NCBI GenBank assembly: GCA_947465495.1
Contig: CANIAS010000013.1
Coordinates: 1 to 55,294, forward strand
Reading direction: 5' to 3'
DNA length: 55,294 bases
From: Candidatus Pollutiaquabacter sp.
Lineage (GTDB): Bacteria > Bacteroidota > Bacteroidia > AKYH767-A > 2013-40CM-41-45
Shown here in pieces: positions 35,330-43,240 of this stretch. Positions within the stretch are counted from its first letter, which is position 1. The number at the start of each line of letters is the position of its first letter. The position numbers and the translations under genes are program-made. The notes under the pieces were generated by a model. That model saw only the letters and a list, made by a program, of their open reading frames with translations, was not told where the DNA came from and made no database searches.

Positions 35330-35587
35330 TTAAAGCGCTTTTTCAAGGCATTGTACCACTTGATCGGCAGGAGCTTCGATTTCAAGGCACTTGAATCGTG
35401 CGGTATTTCCTTTAGTTAACCTGATCTTTGACTTGGGCAAATTCAAAAGTTGAGATAAGTAGGCCACCAAGGCATCATTGGCTTTACCATCAACCGCCGG
35501 CGCATGCAGTCGAAGCACCCATTTATCGTCCTTGCGTTCGATGCGGTTGACTTTCTGATTAGGTTTGACTTGGACGTAGAGCTGCAT
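35330..35587 (-). CDS. DUF167/YggU family protein
   Basis: I take the ATG at codon 8 of the longer frame (MQLYVQVKPNQK), giving 85 residues. The family pattern is clear: YVQVKPNQKVNRIE, LRLHAPAVDGKANDALVAYL and LLNLPKSKIRLTKGNTARFK. The DUF167 fold is a small alpha/beta protein of unknown function. The start overlaps the 3' end of the preceding phosphodiesterase-like gene by 29 bases, so the two are translationally linked. About 120 bases separate it from the parE start. Confidence 0.85.
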   Translation of the reverse strand: MQLYVQVKPNQKVNRIERKDDKWVLRLHAPAVDGKANDALVAYLSQLLNLPKSKIRLTKGNTARFKCLEIEAPADQVVQCLEKAL

Positions 35588-36164
35588 TTCGCAGGTATTC
35601 GTCTGCAAAGGTAATCAACTGCGGAAAGAACAGCTTAAAATCCGCTTTCAATGCTGGATAATGAAGTTCCAGGTCGTGTACCGCTTCATGCATACGATTC
35701 GGGAACCGAACCCGTTGAGACAATCCAATCAACGTGCGTCCAATACCTTCGATACTTGCATAATTAAACAGCCAATTCCGCTCAATCATGTGCGGCAAGA
35801 ATGACCGCACGGACTCTGGAAGCCATTGCTTTTCGGATTCTAAAATGCGGTAATGGTTTTCGACAAATTCCGCCAGTGGAATCTCGGAATAATCACTGAA
35901 TGAAGCGGCCAGAAAATGGTCGTAATACAAGTCTACGACTACACCGGCATACTTTGCATGTCGTTCATACAAAAGGTTTTTACTTCTAGAGGTAATGGAG
36001 TGCGTATCCGTAAAATGATCGATGGCACGGTGAAGTTCGATGCCTCGACGAATTCCGTCTGGGAATTCATTTTTTCGAGCACCCTTCACATGGTCAGCAA
36101 TGAAATTACCAATGATCAATTCGTAATCATCGAAGGAAAGAAAAAGGTGAGCTAAAAAATTCAC
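35559..36164 (-). CDS. Acyl-carrier-protein phosphodiesterase-like protein (AcpH family)
   Basis: The protein begins at a GTG (36164): MNFLAHLFLSFDDYELIIGN. HLFLS, the GNFIADHVKGA motif and the HRAIDHFTDTH metal-binding-like run are typical of AcpH, which hydrolyses the 4'-phosphopantetheine arm from holo-ACP. YYDHFLAASFS and MIERNWLFNYASIEGI complete the pattern. It has 201 residues, near normal for the family. GTG is the only start consistent with the family N-terminus. It lies 5 bp after the Kazal-domain gene. Confidence 0.85.
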   Translation of the reverse strand: MNFLAHLFLSFDDYELIIGNFIADHVKGARKNEFPDGIRRGIELHRAIDHFTDTHSITSRSKNLLYERHAKYAGVVVDLYYDHFLAASFSDYSEIPLAEFVENHYRILESEKQWLPESVRSFLPHMIERNWLFNYASIEGIGRTLIGLSQRVRFPNRMHEAVHDLELHYPALKADFKLFFPQLITFADEYLRNAALRPSQT

Positions 36165-36169
36165 TATCC

Positions 36170-36673
36170 TTAATTCTCAATATCGGTCACCTTTGCAAAC
36201 TTTACCGTCTGCTTATCACCCGCTGCAACAACCACCAACATGTAAATTCCAAGATCCAGATTATCTACTGGAATTTCTTCAGAAATAATTTGGCCGGCAT
36301 AGGTCGCATAAAAATTGCGCTGGTACTTAAACCGACCGAAGTCATCGTAAATATAGAGCGAAGCTGGCCCGGGTTGCTTCATGTACAAATTGAAGGTTGC
36401 CGGAAAATAGCTGACGGCAGTAGGATACATCTCCATGAAGAATCCTTCGCAGATGGTAGAATAGGTCCAACTCCCAGAAAACAATCCTCCCCAAAAATAA
36501 GCCGCACACTCATTGCGATAGGTTTTATTATCGCAACCGCATACCGGACTAAAATCTGTCCCGCAAGGCTGATAATCATTCGGGACACGTGTTGTATCTA
36601 CACAATAAAAAAACGACTGACTTTTAGCAGACAGCGCAGATAACACGATAGCAAACACTATGACAAGACGCAT
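36170..36673 (-). CDS. Exported Kazal-domain protein with C-terminal type A-like sorting region
   Basis: This small protein (167 residues) has a signal peptide (LVIVFAIVLSALSAKSQS). A Kazal-type fold follows: CVDTTRVPNDYQPCGTDF (split here), then SPVCGCDNKTYRNECAA, six Cys in total to about residue 75. The C-terminal half has MYPTAVSYFPATFNLY and a final LGIYMLVVVAAGDKQTVKF, which resembles a type IX type A tail. It is probably a secreted protease inhibitor. A TATCTTTA box lies 8 bases before its ATG. It is transcribed with the AcpH-like gene downstream. Confidence 0.7.
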   Translation of the reverse strand: MRLVIVFAIVLSALSAKSQSFFYCVDTTRVPNDYQPCGTDFSPVCGCDNKTYRNECAAYFWGGLFSGSWTYSTICEGFFMEMYPTAVSYFPATFNLYMKQPGPASLYIYDDFGRFKYQRNFYATYAGQIISEEIPVDNLDLGIYMLVVVAAGDKQTVKFAKVTDIEN

Positions 36674-36680
36674 AATGCCC

Positions 36681-36688
36681 TAAAGATA
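36681..36688 (-). promoter_or_regulatory. Candidate -7 promoter element (TATCTTTA) for the Kazal-domain gene
   Basis: The minus-strand TATCTTTA (one mismatch to TAnnTTTG) ends 8 bases from the ATG at 36673. It is the same box at the same distance as upstream of the secreted GATase1-like gene. Confidence 0.4.
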
Positions 36689-36736
36689 GTAAAATGAAGG
36701 TGATAGAACAAGCTGCGAGAACTGATCAAGCAGGGA

Positions 36737-37516
36737 TTAATCCAATGTTTCGTCCTTTGACTCTGGCATAGAAACGTTACCCACCACATCAATCATCCCG
36801 TACCCTTGGTTGGTATAAAGACCAATACCGCAGTCCCATACGAATTTCTGTACCTGCGGATGTGCGTGCAAAGTGAATGGTAACAGGTAGCCAAAAATCG
36901 GTAGGCTATCGTTGTTCTTATAAATTCGCGCGAACTTCTTGTGCGTATTCAGGATCTTATCGATGTAACCTGGATCAGGTACGATTTCAAACTCAGCAAA
37001 TTTCTGCATCTCCTCTTGCGTGTATCCGGCCTGTTCCATGCGGTCCATGATGGCATTGTAAAATGCATCGGAGAACTCCTGTGAACGAGGATCCAACGCG
37101 TCTGGAATATTGCCACCTTCATCGGATTCAAAAGGCGGCTGACAAACCATAGGGGAAATACAAACGTATTTCATTTCCGTCTTGAATTCAGGGTCTGGAA
37201 TAATCTCATAGGCCTTTGGGACCAATGTCAATTTAGCAAAACTGACAAGTCGCTTTTCAAAAAGTGTTTCGACCCATTGCTTTGCGAATTCATCGTGCGC
37301 GCCTGATATTACCAGCGTAACCTTGGAAGACAAGAAACGGATTTGTCCGTTCATGACCTTCGAGGTTCCTTTGAGCGATGAGAAATTGTAAAAAGAAGAA
37401 GACGTCGGCAGATCACGGATGATCTCATCCATCAGTGCCGAAATAATCTTTTGGTGGTGCAACGGAACAGTACCAGTACTACCGTGAACTTTTAAAAAGG
37501 AAATTTTAATACGCAT
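36737..37516 (-). CDS. cas6: Cas6-type CRISPR RNA endoribonuclease, solitary
   Basis: This 259-residue protein begins MRIKISFLK and has PLHHQKIISALM, where His20 or His21 is a candidate catalytic residue. YVCISPMVCQPP is at about residues 117-128. GYLLPFTLHAHPQVQKF is followed by the diagnostic glycine-rich loop DCGIGLYTNQGYGMIDV near 228-244. This order is that of Cas6, which cuts pre-crRNA within repeats and keeps the 3' handle bound. No other cas gene and no CRISPR array is seen in the window. It follows the terminator of the polysaccharide operon with its own leader. Regulator or relic roles are possible. Confidence 0.85.
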   Translation of the reverse strand: MRIKISFLKVHGSTGTVPLHHQKIISALMDEIIRDLPTSSSFYNFSSLKGTSKVMNGQIRFLSSKVTLVISGAHDEFAKQWVETLFEKRLVSFAKLTLVPKAYEIIPDPEFKTEMKYVCISPMVCQPPFESDEGGNIPDALDPRSQEFSDAFYNAIMDRMEQAGYTQEEMQKFAEFEIVPDPGYIDKILNTHKKFARIYKNNDSLPIFGYLLPFTLHAHPQVQKFVWDCGIGLYTNQGYGMIDVVGNVSMPESKDETLD

Positions 37517-37535
37517 TGTAGGTGAAGAAATTAAA

Positions 37536-37597
37536 GGTGTCTTTCATCTAAAAACGAGTCTGATTAAAATAAAAACAGACTGATTTCGAACTAAAAC
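37536..37597 (-). repeat. Three contiguous ~21-base imperfect direct units in the cas6 leader
   Basis: On the minus strand units begin at 37597, 37576 and 37555. All three start GTTTT(T)A and run 20-21 bases; the first two also share an AATCAG[TA]CT core. They are contiguous and sit 20-81 bases upstream of the cas6 ATG. Conservation is weak, so this may be chance. Confidence 0.3.
37549..37581 (-). terminator. Hairpin terminator of the polysaccharide operon
   Basis: AGTCTG and CAGACT (37557-37562 and 37576-37581) form a perfect 6-bp stem with a 13-base AT-rich loop, followed on the minus strand by CGTTTTTA. It lies 80 bases after the stop of the sugar transferase and in front of cas6. The stem is short and the loop large, so termination may be leaky. 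Confidence 0.5.
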
Positions 37598-37623
37598 TGG
37601 CTTTTTTATCGCAAAATAGCTCT

Positions 37624-37631
37624 CAAAGTTA
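37624..37631 (-). promoter_or_regulatory. Candidate -7 promoter element (TAACTTTG) for cas6
   Basis: A perfect TAnnTTTG on the minus strand, 108 bases upstream of the cas6 ATG. It would yield a leader of about 100 nt containing the hairpin and the three-unit repeat. A TTG at the ideal -33 spacing is lacking. Confidence 0.4.
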
Positions 37632-37660
37632 CGAAAATTAAAACAACACTTACATCTGTG

Positions 37661-38260
37661 TTAGTTAATAATTCCAGAAAGCGTTCTGAATATTATTGAA
37701 AAATAGGACTTTAGAGACTGATTTTCAATGTATCGCATGTTTAACCGGATCTTATCCGGTAAAATCTGTTCGATATAATATCGTTCCGGATCGTCCACTT
37801 CACTCAGTATTTTATTCTCATCCCGATAAGCTATCGAAGCTTCGTCCGTGATACCTGGTCGAACTGATAACACCCGACTTTGGGCATGAGTATATCGATC
37901 GACGTATCGGCGCACTTCAGGACGTGGGCCGACTAGGCTCATTGACCCTAAGAGGACATTGAGCAATTGCGGCAATTCATCCAGCTTATACTTCCGGAGC
38001 CAATAGCCAGCTTTGGTGATACGGGGATCTCGCACACCGACTGTCAGCTGACCGCTGCGCTCAGCGTTCACCCGCATGGTACGAAACTTCATCAACTTAA
38101 AATCAGCCCCGTCCTTTCCTACTCTGCTTTGCATAAATATTACCGGACCAAAATCATCGAAAAGAATCCAACTTGCAACCACTATGAAAAAAGGAGACAA
38201 TACCATCAACCCTGTAATACTCAAGAGTACGTCGCATGATCTTATCAAGAACCGGTTCAT
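37661..38260 (-). CDS. Bacterial sugar transferase (polyprenyl-phosphate glycosyl-1-phosphate transferase, short form)
   Basis: I start at the ATG 38260 (MNRFLIRSCDVLLSI), because the frame's upstream codons overlap the hydrolase gene. After a single membrane-anchoring helix the catalytic domain has KFRTMRVNAERSG, then ITKAGYWLRKYKLDELPQLL, and SMSLVGPRPEVRRYV. This is the PglC/WcaJ-type monotopic domain, which loads the first sugar-phosphate onto undecaprenyl phosphate. It is the last gene of the operon, 11 bases after the hydrolase stop. The sugar is unknown; the wecB and DegT genes upstream suggest an amino sugar. Confidence 0.9.
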   Translation of the reverse strand: MNRFLIRSCDVLLSITGLMVLSPFFIVVASWILFDDFGPVIFMQSRVGKDGADFKLMKFRTMRVNAERSGQLTVGVRDPRITKAGYWLRKYKLDELPQLLNVLLGSMSLVGPRPEVRRYVDRYTHAQSRVLSVRPGITDEASIAYRDENKILSEVDDPERYYIEQILPDKIRLNMRYIENQSLKSYFSIIFRTLSGIIN

Positions 38261-38271
38261 TCGAGTTGATC

Positions 38272-39606
38272 TTACTTTTCCAGTGCACCAGTCTTGATCC
38301 AACCGGATATATCCACTATCACTTGCTCAGACACATTCCCTGCATGATTGTATTCTTCTGGAGAACTCTTACCAGTACCTTTGATGAAAAAATGATTCAA
38401 GCCAGGATATGACTTGAACGTGGTGGCAGGGCGCCCTTTCAGATTCGTCTTCCAGGAAGAATAATCGCTCATCTTTACTTGGTAATCCCTGTCTCCCTGA
38501 AGGATTAACATGGGTGTTTTCTCCGACTTGGATGCGGCAAAAGGATCATAATGCTTCAGGTAAATCCAATAGGCTGAATGGTAGCTCATGATTTTAACTG
38601 AATCAACTTTATTTGCATCAACCAATGCCTTTACTTGTTGCACTGCTTTTTGCAATGAATCCAGTGCCGATTTGACTTCTGCCGCATTCTTTCCTTCAAG
38701 AGTCAATACATATTCCGTTTGTTCCAGCATGACATCTTCCAACGGACGAGCTTGCGGACATAGCAAGATCATCCCTTTGACATTTGGCACTTTACTCGCA
38801 ATTTGGGGCAACAGGTATCCACCCATACTATGTCCAATGTAATAGATTCGTGACGTGTCTATTCGCGGATCCTTTTTGAGTAGTTCGGCAGCAGCGATGG
38901 CATCGGAAACGGTCTCTTCTTCCGGCGTAATTATTTGTTTGGTAAATTTCAGCTTGGCCGCAAGCGCGCGGGTACGTTTGTCATAACGAAGCACCGCAAT
39001 ACCCTTGGCAGAAAGACCTACAGAAAAGTCACGAAAAATTTTGGTGGCTCCTACAGTTTCATCCTTGTCATTCGGTCCTGAACCATGCACCAGAATAACG
39101 GCAGGTACTTTCCCCGAATTCTTAGGAACAGAAAGTATGCCCTTCAGTTTCACATCTCCGTTAACTACTTCTACCGCTGCCTCTTCAAACAGATCAGAAT
39201 TAAAATAGCTTGGGTTTTTATACTTCTCACGCGTATCAGTCGGCAAGAAGAAAATACCTTTAATACTGCCTCCCCTACCATAAACCGTTTTAACATCGAT
39301 TTTCCGATCACCAAAAAGCGATTGCAGGATTACCACATCGTAAGTCGTTTGGTGATCATAAAGCGTATCTACAATTCCCTTGAAACTACCTGCTCTAGTT
39401 AACAGATTGCGCCACGCACTTCCTAAGCGGGCAGAATCCATTTTGGCAGCAACAGCAGAATCTAATTGCGATACGACTTTGTCGTATTGCAACGCATTCA
39501 ATTGTTGCAGAATGGTCAACGATTGCTGCACATACCGTGCAGAATCTTGCGCGTTCGCGACAAAAACGAACGAAGAAAGAAATACGATGGAGAGGATTTT
39601 TTTCAT
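38272..39606 (-). CDS. Exported alpha/beta hydrolase with N-terminal DUF3887
   Basis: The 444-residue protein has a signal peptide (KKILSIVFLSSFVFVANAQ), then a DUF3887-like segment (LQQLNALQYDKVVSQLDSAV). A serine-hydrolase domain follows, with the oxyanion-hole segment VILVHGSGPNDKDE, nucleophile elbow YIGHSMGGYL and a late LNHFFIKG carrying the catalytic His. It probably removes acyl or ester groups in the periplasm. Its presence inside a polysaccharide operon, 7 bases after the aminotransferase, suggests it might act on the glycan or on acyl carriers; that is inference. Confidence 0.85.
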   Translation of the reverse strand: MKKILSIVFLSSFVFVANAQDSARYVQQSLTILQQLNALQYDKVVSQLDSAVAAKMDSARLGSAWRNLLTRAGSFKGIVDTLYDHQTTYDVVILQSLFGDRKIDVKTVYGRGGSIKGIFFLPTDTREKYKNPSYFNSDLFEEAAVEVVNGDVKLKGILSVPKNSGKVPAVILVHGSGPNDKDETVGATKIFRDFSVGLSAKGIAVLRYDKRTRALAAKLKFTKQIITPEEETVSDAIAAAELLKKDPRIDTSRIYYIGHSMGGYLLPQIASKVPNVKGMILLCPQARPLEDVMLEQTEYVLTLEGKNAAEVKSALDSLQKAVQQVKALVDANKVDSVKIMSYHSAYWIYLKHYDPFAASKSEKTPMLILQGDRDYQVKMSDYSSWKTNLKGRPATTFKSYPGLNHFFIKGTGKSSPEEYNHAGNVSEQVIVDISGWIKTGALEK

Positions 39607-39613
39607 GATAGAT

Positions 39614-40828
39614 TTATTTCAATACATTCTTGACGGAATCTACTACAGCTTCTACTACCGTTGATATTTGAGCATCGGTCAGATCAAAGTAAACCGGGAG
39701 CGAAATTTCGGCAGCATACAACTTGTACGTAGTCGGATAATCCGTGATGGAATATCCTTGGTTTTTATAAAATGACATCATTGGCACGGGAATGAAATGA
39801 ACATTTACCGATACATCTTTCTCACTGATGAGTCGAATAATCTCATCCCGGCCATTTTCATCCACTCCGTGAATGCGTAATGGATAAAGGTGAAAGGAAC
39901 TTACCGTATGGTTGGTCAACATTTGCTGTGGTAGAATTGCCCAATCATACTGCTTGAGTAATTCTGTATACCTCTGGCAAACATGATGGCGCTTTGGCAA
40001 AGTTTCCGATTCATACCTGGAAAGCTCAACCAATCCTATGGATGCCATAATATCGGTCATATTCATTTTGTAGCCAGGCTCAACGATATCGTACCGCCAA
40101 TTGCCTTTTTGCATTTTTGCCAAGGCATCTTTATTTTGTCCGTGCAACGATTTAATGCAAAGTTGCTGATAGATGGATTGATTGTCAAATGGAGCAGGAA
40201 AGTTCAAGGCAATAGCACCACCTTCAGCGGTGGTAAGGTTCTTTACCGCATGAAAGCTAAAAACAGAAACATCTGCGAGACTACCTGTTAGCCGTCCTTT
40301 ATAGCGCGCTCCTAAACTATGTGCGGCATCAGAAAGGAGGAGGATTCGTCCCAATTTCTGTTGTTCTTCGGAGGAGGGAATAAACTGAGCTTTGACGGAT
40401 GAATCGTTCACAATCGCATTCAACGCATCGTAATCACATGGCCAACCCCCAAAGTCAACGGGCATCAAGACTTTTGTGCGAGGTGTAATAGCACGACGAA
40501 TGGCTTCAGGGTCGATGTTGAAGTCACTTCGTACATCCACAAAGACGGGCTTAGCCCCGCAATGCATAACAACGTTGGCAGTAGCGGAATAGGTATAGGC
40601 CGGCAGTATCACTTCATCACCAGGACCAACTCCAAACCAGCGAAGCATGAGCTCCAGTCCAGCTGTGGCAGAATTGAGACATAAAGATGCAGATGCTCCA
40701 TAGTAGCTCGACAATTCTTTTTCAAAACGTTTTGTTTTGGGTCCCGTGGTAATCCAGCCAGAGCGTAGCGTATCAGTGACTTCGTCGATAATCCTCTGGT
40801 CGATGCGTGGTGGTGAAAATGGAATCAT
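39614..40828 (-). CDS. DegT/DnrJ/EryC1/StrS family PLP-dependent sugar aminotransferase
   Basis: The ATG at 40828 (MIPFSPPRIDQRIIDEV) gives 404 residues; the frame's earlier TTG at 40843 overlaps the wecB stop. The fold is clear from the early AGLELMLRWFGVGPGDEVILP and SYTYSATANVV-like segments, and the PLP-binding Lys lies in SVFSFHAVKNLTTAEGGA. GYKMNMTDIMASIGL is the conserved later motif. It makes a nucleotide-linked amino sugar by transamination of a keto sugar. It follows wecB by 4 bases. Substrate specificity within the family cannot be read from sequence. Confidence 0.93.
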   Translation of the reverse strand: MIPFSPPRIDQRIIDEVTDTLRSGWITTGPKTKRFEKELSSYYGASASLCLNSATAGLELMLRWFGVGPGDEVILPAYTYSATANVVMHCGAKPVFVDVRSDFNIDPEAIRRAITPRTKVLMPVDFGGWPCDYDALNAIVNDSSVKAQFIPSSEEQQKLGRILLLSDAAHSLGARYKGRLTGSLADVSVFSFHAVKNLTTAEGGAIALNFPAPFDNQSIYQQLCIKSLHGQNKDALAKMQKGNWRYDIVEPGYKMNMTDIMASIGLVELSRYESETLPKRHHVCQRYTELLKQYDWAILPQQMLTNHTVSSFHLYPLRIHGVDENGRDEIIRLISEKDVSVNVHFIPVPMMSFYKNQGYSITDYPTTYKLYAAEISLPVYFDLTDAQISTVVEAVVDSVKNVLK

Positions 40829-40832
40829 ACTT

Positions 40833-41915
40833 TTAAGAGACAAGCGTTTTACGGGTCATATGATCTACAATTTTACGGGCGGCATGACCATCGCCGTACA
40901 ATTGAGATTGAAAATCAACCGGATTATCCATCATCCAGCGAAAATTATTCCATATCCAATCAGGATCTGTGCCGACTAACTTATTATACCCATGGTCAAC
41001 CAGTTCCGTCCATTCGGTTTCATAGCGAACAGTGAGGCACGGCTTCTCGGAAAAATAGGCTTCCTTTTGTAATCCGCCACTATCGGTAATCACCATGGAA
41101 CAGTGCTTGAGCAGTAACAGCATATCAAAATAGGATGCTGGAGGAATCAATTTAATGGAGGTGGAAATACCGAATGATTCTAACTTCTTGGCTGTACGAG
41201 GATGAACCGGAAGAACCACCGGAATTTCAGTGTGGATTTTATCCAATGCGGAAAGAATGGCAATCAATTGTTCCGGATGATCGACGTTTGATTCGCGGTG
41301 AAGCGTGCAGAGAACGAAATCCTTTAGAGCGATATCATCGAGAATTTTCGAATGCTGCTCTGCCGATGGAAGAAAATGAAGGAAAGCATCATACATCACA
41401 TCTCCAGCATTGACAATCGAGCAAGGGAAATGACCGAACCCTTCGTCGCGAAGGTGCTTCACACTGGTTTCAGACGAGCAAAAGAGCAAGTCGCTGATCC
41501 GATCTGTCAAAATCCGGTTTATTTCTTCCGGCATTTTAAGATTAAAAGAACGCATACCCGCTTCTACATGAGCGACCCGGATATGGAGTTTTCGAGCAGC
41601 CAGTGCACCCGCAATGGTAGAATTTGTATCACCATATACCAGCATCATATCCGGCTGTTCTTTCAAGAGAATTTTTTCAATTTCTTCTAGCATTCGACCA
41701 GTCATGGCGCCGTGCGACAACTGATTGATACCAAGATTGTAATCAACTGCAGGGAAACCAAGCTCGTCGAGGATATCGCCGGATAATGCACGGTCAAAGT
41801 GTTGACCGGTATGGATAATCACTTCATGAACCCCTTTTACAGCACGCAATTCGCGGCTAACAACAGCCGCTTTAACAAATTGAGGGCGGGCGCCGATGAG
41901 GTTGATTATTTTCAT
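40833..41915 (-). CDS. wecB: UDP-N-acetylglucosamine 2-epimerase (non-hydrolysing)
   Basis: This 360-residue protein has the WecB signature set: INLIGARPQFVKAAVV, the VYGDTNSTIAGALAARK and HVEAGMRSFNLKMPEEINR motifs, and ITDSGGLQKEAYFSEKPCL. It interconverts UDP-GlcNAc and UDP-ManNAc, a precursor for amino-sugar-containing surface polysaccharides. The start overlaps the O-antigen ligase stop by four bases (ATGA). Some relatives act on other UDP-sugars, so the exact substrate is not certain. Confidence 0.92.
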   Translation of the reverse strand: MKIINLIGARPQFVKAAVVSRELRAVKGVHEVIIHTGQHFDRALSGDILDELGFPAVDYNLGINQLSHGAMTGRMLEEIEKILLKEQPDMMLVYGDTNSTIAGALAARKLHIRVAHVEAGMRSFNLKMPEEINRILTDRISDLLFCSSETSVKHLRDEGFGHFPCSIVNAGDVMYDAFLHFLPSAEQHSKILDDIALKDFVLCTLHRESNVDHPEQLIAILSALDKIHTEIPVVLPVHPRTAKKLESFGISTSIKLIPPASYFDMLLLLKHCSMVITDSGGLQKEAYFSEKPCLTVRYETEWTELVDHGYNKLVGTDPDWIWNNFRWMMDNPVDFQSQLYGDGHAARKIVDHMTRKTLVS

Positions 41916-43147
41916 GCTACTTGACGGATATCAGATGTTTCTCCGGTGTCGTTCGGATTCTTAAACGTGATCAAAAATACTGAATAAAAAAGAGCGAAAA
42001 ATACCACACCATCCTGCTTTTCAAGCATAGATTCCACCAACATGTTAAACATGGCAAGAGCAGTGAATACAATCAGAAATGGATCACGTGCATAGAAGGC
42101 ACTCCAAACAGGGAGAATTAAGAGTGCCAGTAATATTAGTAAACCAATGATACCCAAGGCCAACCAAGACTGCAAAAACTGGTTGTGGGAATTGAAGCGA
42201 TGCGCTGCAGCAAAGCTAAAGCCTTCTCGTTCGTAGGCCGCCACCAGTTCATCCTTCACATCGCCGGTACCGGTTCCTAACCAAGGTTGTTGGACGATCA
42301 GCTGCCAAGAAGAATGCCATACTTGCACCCGTGTCGAGGTTGATTCCATTTCACGGTAGTCGGATGATGAATCAGAAAGTGCGTGTTTGAACTGACCCAT
42401 CCTGTTTTCACCAGCGGGCATCATTATTTTAAAAATAGTTGCGAAGATTATGCACCAAAGTAGCGCACTGAAAATGTAGTAACGTCGTTTGCTTTCAATC
42501 CATTTCAATCCGAAAGAAAGTAAGACCACCAATCCCCAACCAAAAATCCCTGCCTTACTATTCAAAAGCAGAACCCCTAGTGTAAAAAAAATAATCAGCG
42601 CCCAGCGAAGCCAAGAATCTCCAGATCGGAAACCCATACTAAAAATAAGCAATAAGATGGCTGTATTAATATACCACGCGAAATAAGATGGGTGCATAAA
42701 CATGGAAAGTCTCGTGTAGAAAAATTCTTCTACTCCACCAGTTTTAAGAATGCGAAACCAGGCAAAAGCAAGCAGCGTTGTCAAGCATGCTGCAATACCT
42801 AAATAAAATGCGAGTACGTATTTTTCCAAGTGAAGACGTATCGAATCGACTTGCAGGTAAACCATACACGGGACCAGCGACAAGAGTAATTTGACTTTGC
42901 AATCAAACCATCCAAAATCAGTATTTGAAGTCCAGATCATGCCAATCAGGTGCCACATGAAATATAGAATTGGCAATAACAGTAATCGTGGAAAATGTGC
43001 CTTGGACCATTGTTTACGATCGAAAACAAACAGTCCGGAGATTAAACAGGCTACCAAGAGTATTGATACCAGCGCTTTTGACCAAGGAAGTACGGCAAAA
43101 AACAATAAGAGTAGGAAATGATTAACCCTAGACCACTGAAAGGACAT
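41912..43147 (-). CDS. O-antigen ligase/polymerase family membrane protein (Wzy/WaaL type)
   Basis: The 411-residue polytopic protein has about ten hydrophobic segments. Near the C-terminus is the Wzy_C/WaaL-like periplasmic loop HRFNSHNQFLQSWLALGI, preceded by GTGTGDVKDELVAAYE. The His-rich loop followed by hydrophobic helices is the feature by which ligases and polymerases are recognised. It would polymerise or ligate undecaprenyl-linked glycan on the periplasmic side. It overlaps wecB and lies downstream of a 93-base gap that contains a hairpin and a promoter-like box, so it may head a second transcript. Confidence 0.86.
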   Translation of the reverse strand: MSFQWSRVNHFLLLLFFAVLPWSKALVSILLVACLISGLFVFDRKQWSKAHFPRLLLLPILYFMWHLIGMIWTSNTDFGWFDCKVKLLLSLVPCMVYLQVDSIRLHLEKYVLAFYLGIAACLTTLLAFAWFRILKTGGVEEFFYTRLSMFMHPSYFAWYINTAILLLIFSMGFRSGDSWLRWALIIFFTLGVLLLNSKAGIFGWGLVVLLSFGLKWIESKRRYYIFSALLWCIIFATIFKIMMPAGENRMGQFKHALSDSSSDYREMESTSTRVQVWHSSWQLIVQQPWLGTGTGDVKDELVAAYEREGFSFAAAHRFNSHNQFLQSWLALGIIGLLILLALLILPVWSAFYARDPFLIVFTALAMFNMLVESMLEKQDGVVFFALFYSVFLITFKNPNDTGETSDIRQVA

Positions 43148-43240
43148 GGTATCGAAAGTACACTAAAGAAAGATTCATCAGTGAATCATTCCTTTCATTC
43201 ATCCACGGTGTATTGTTGATGAAGATCCACTTCATAACTG
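43148..43240 (-). promoter_or_regulatory. Hairpin and internal promoter-like box splitting the operon
   Basis: This is the only long gap in the operon. GATTCA/TGAATC (43172-43187) is a perfect 6-bp hairpin with a 4-base loop, followed on the minus strand by TTTCTTT. TACTTTCG (43160-43153) resembles a -7 box, 5-6 bases from the ligase ATG at 43147. Confidence 0.4.

Noticed and set aside
37517-37660. CRISPR array next to cas6
   Set aside because: Only three weak, contiguous units without spacers are present; there are no near-identical repeats.
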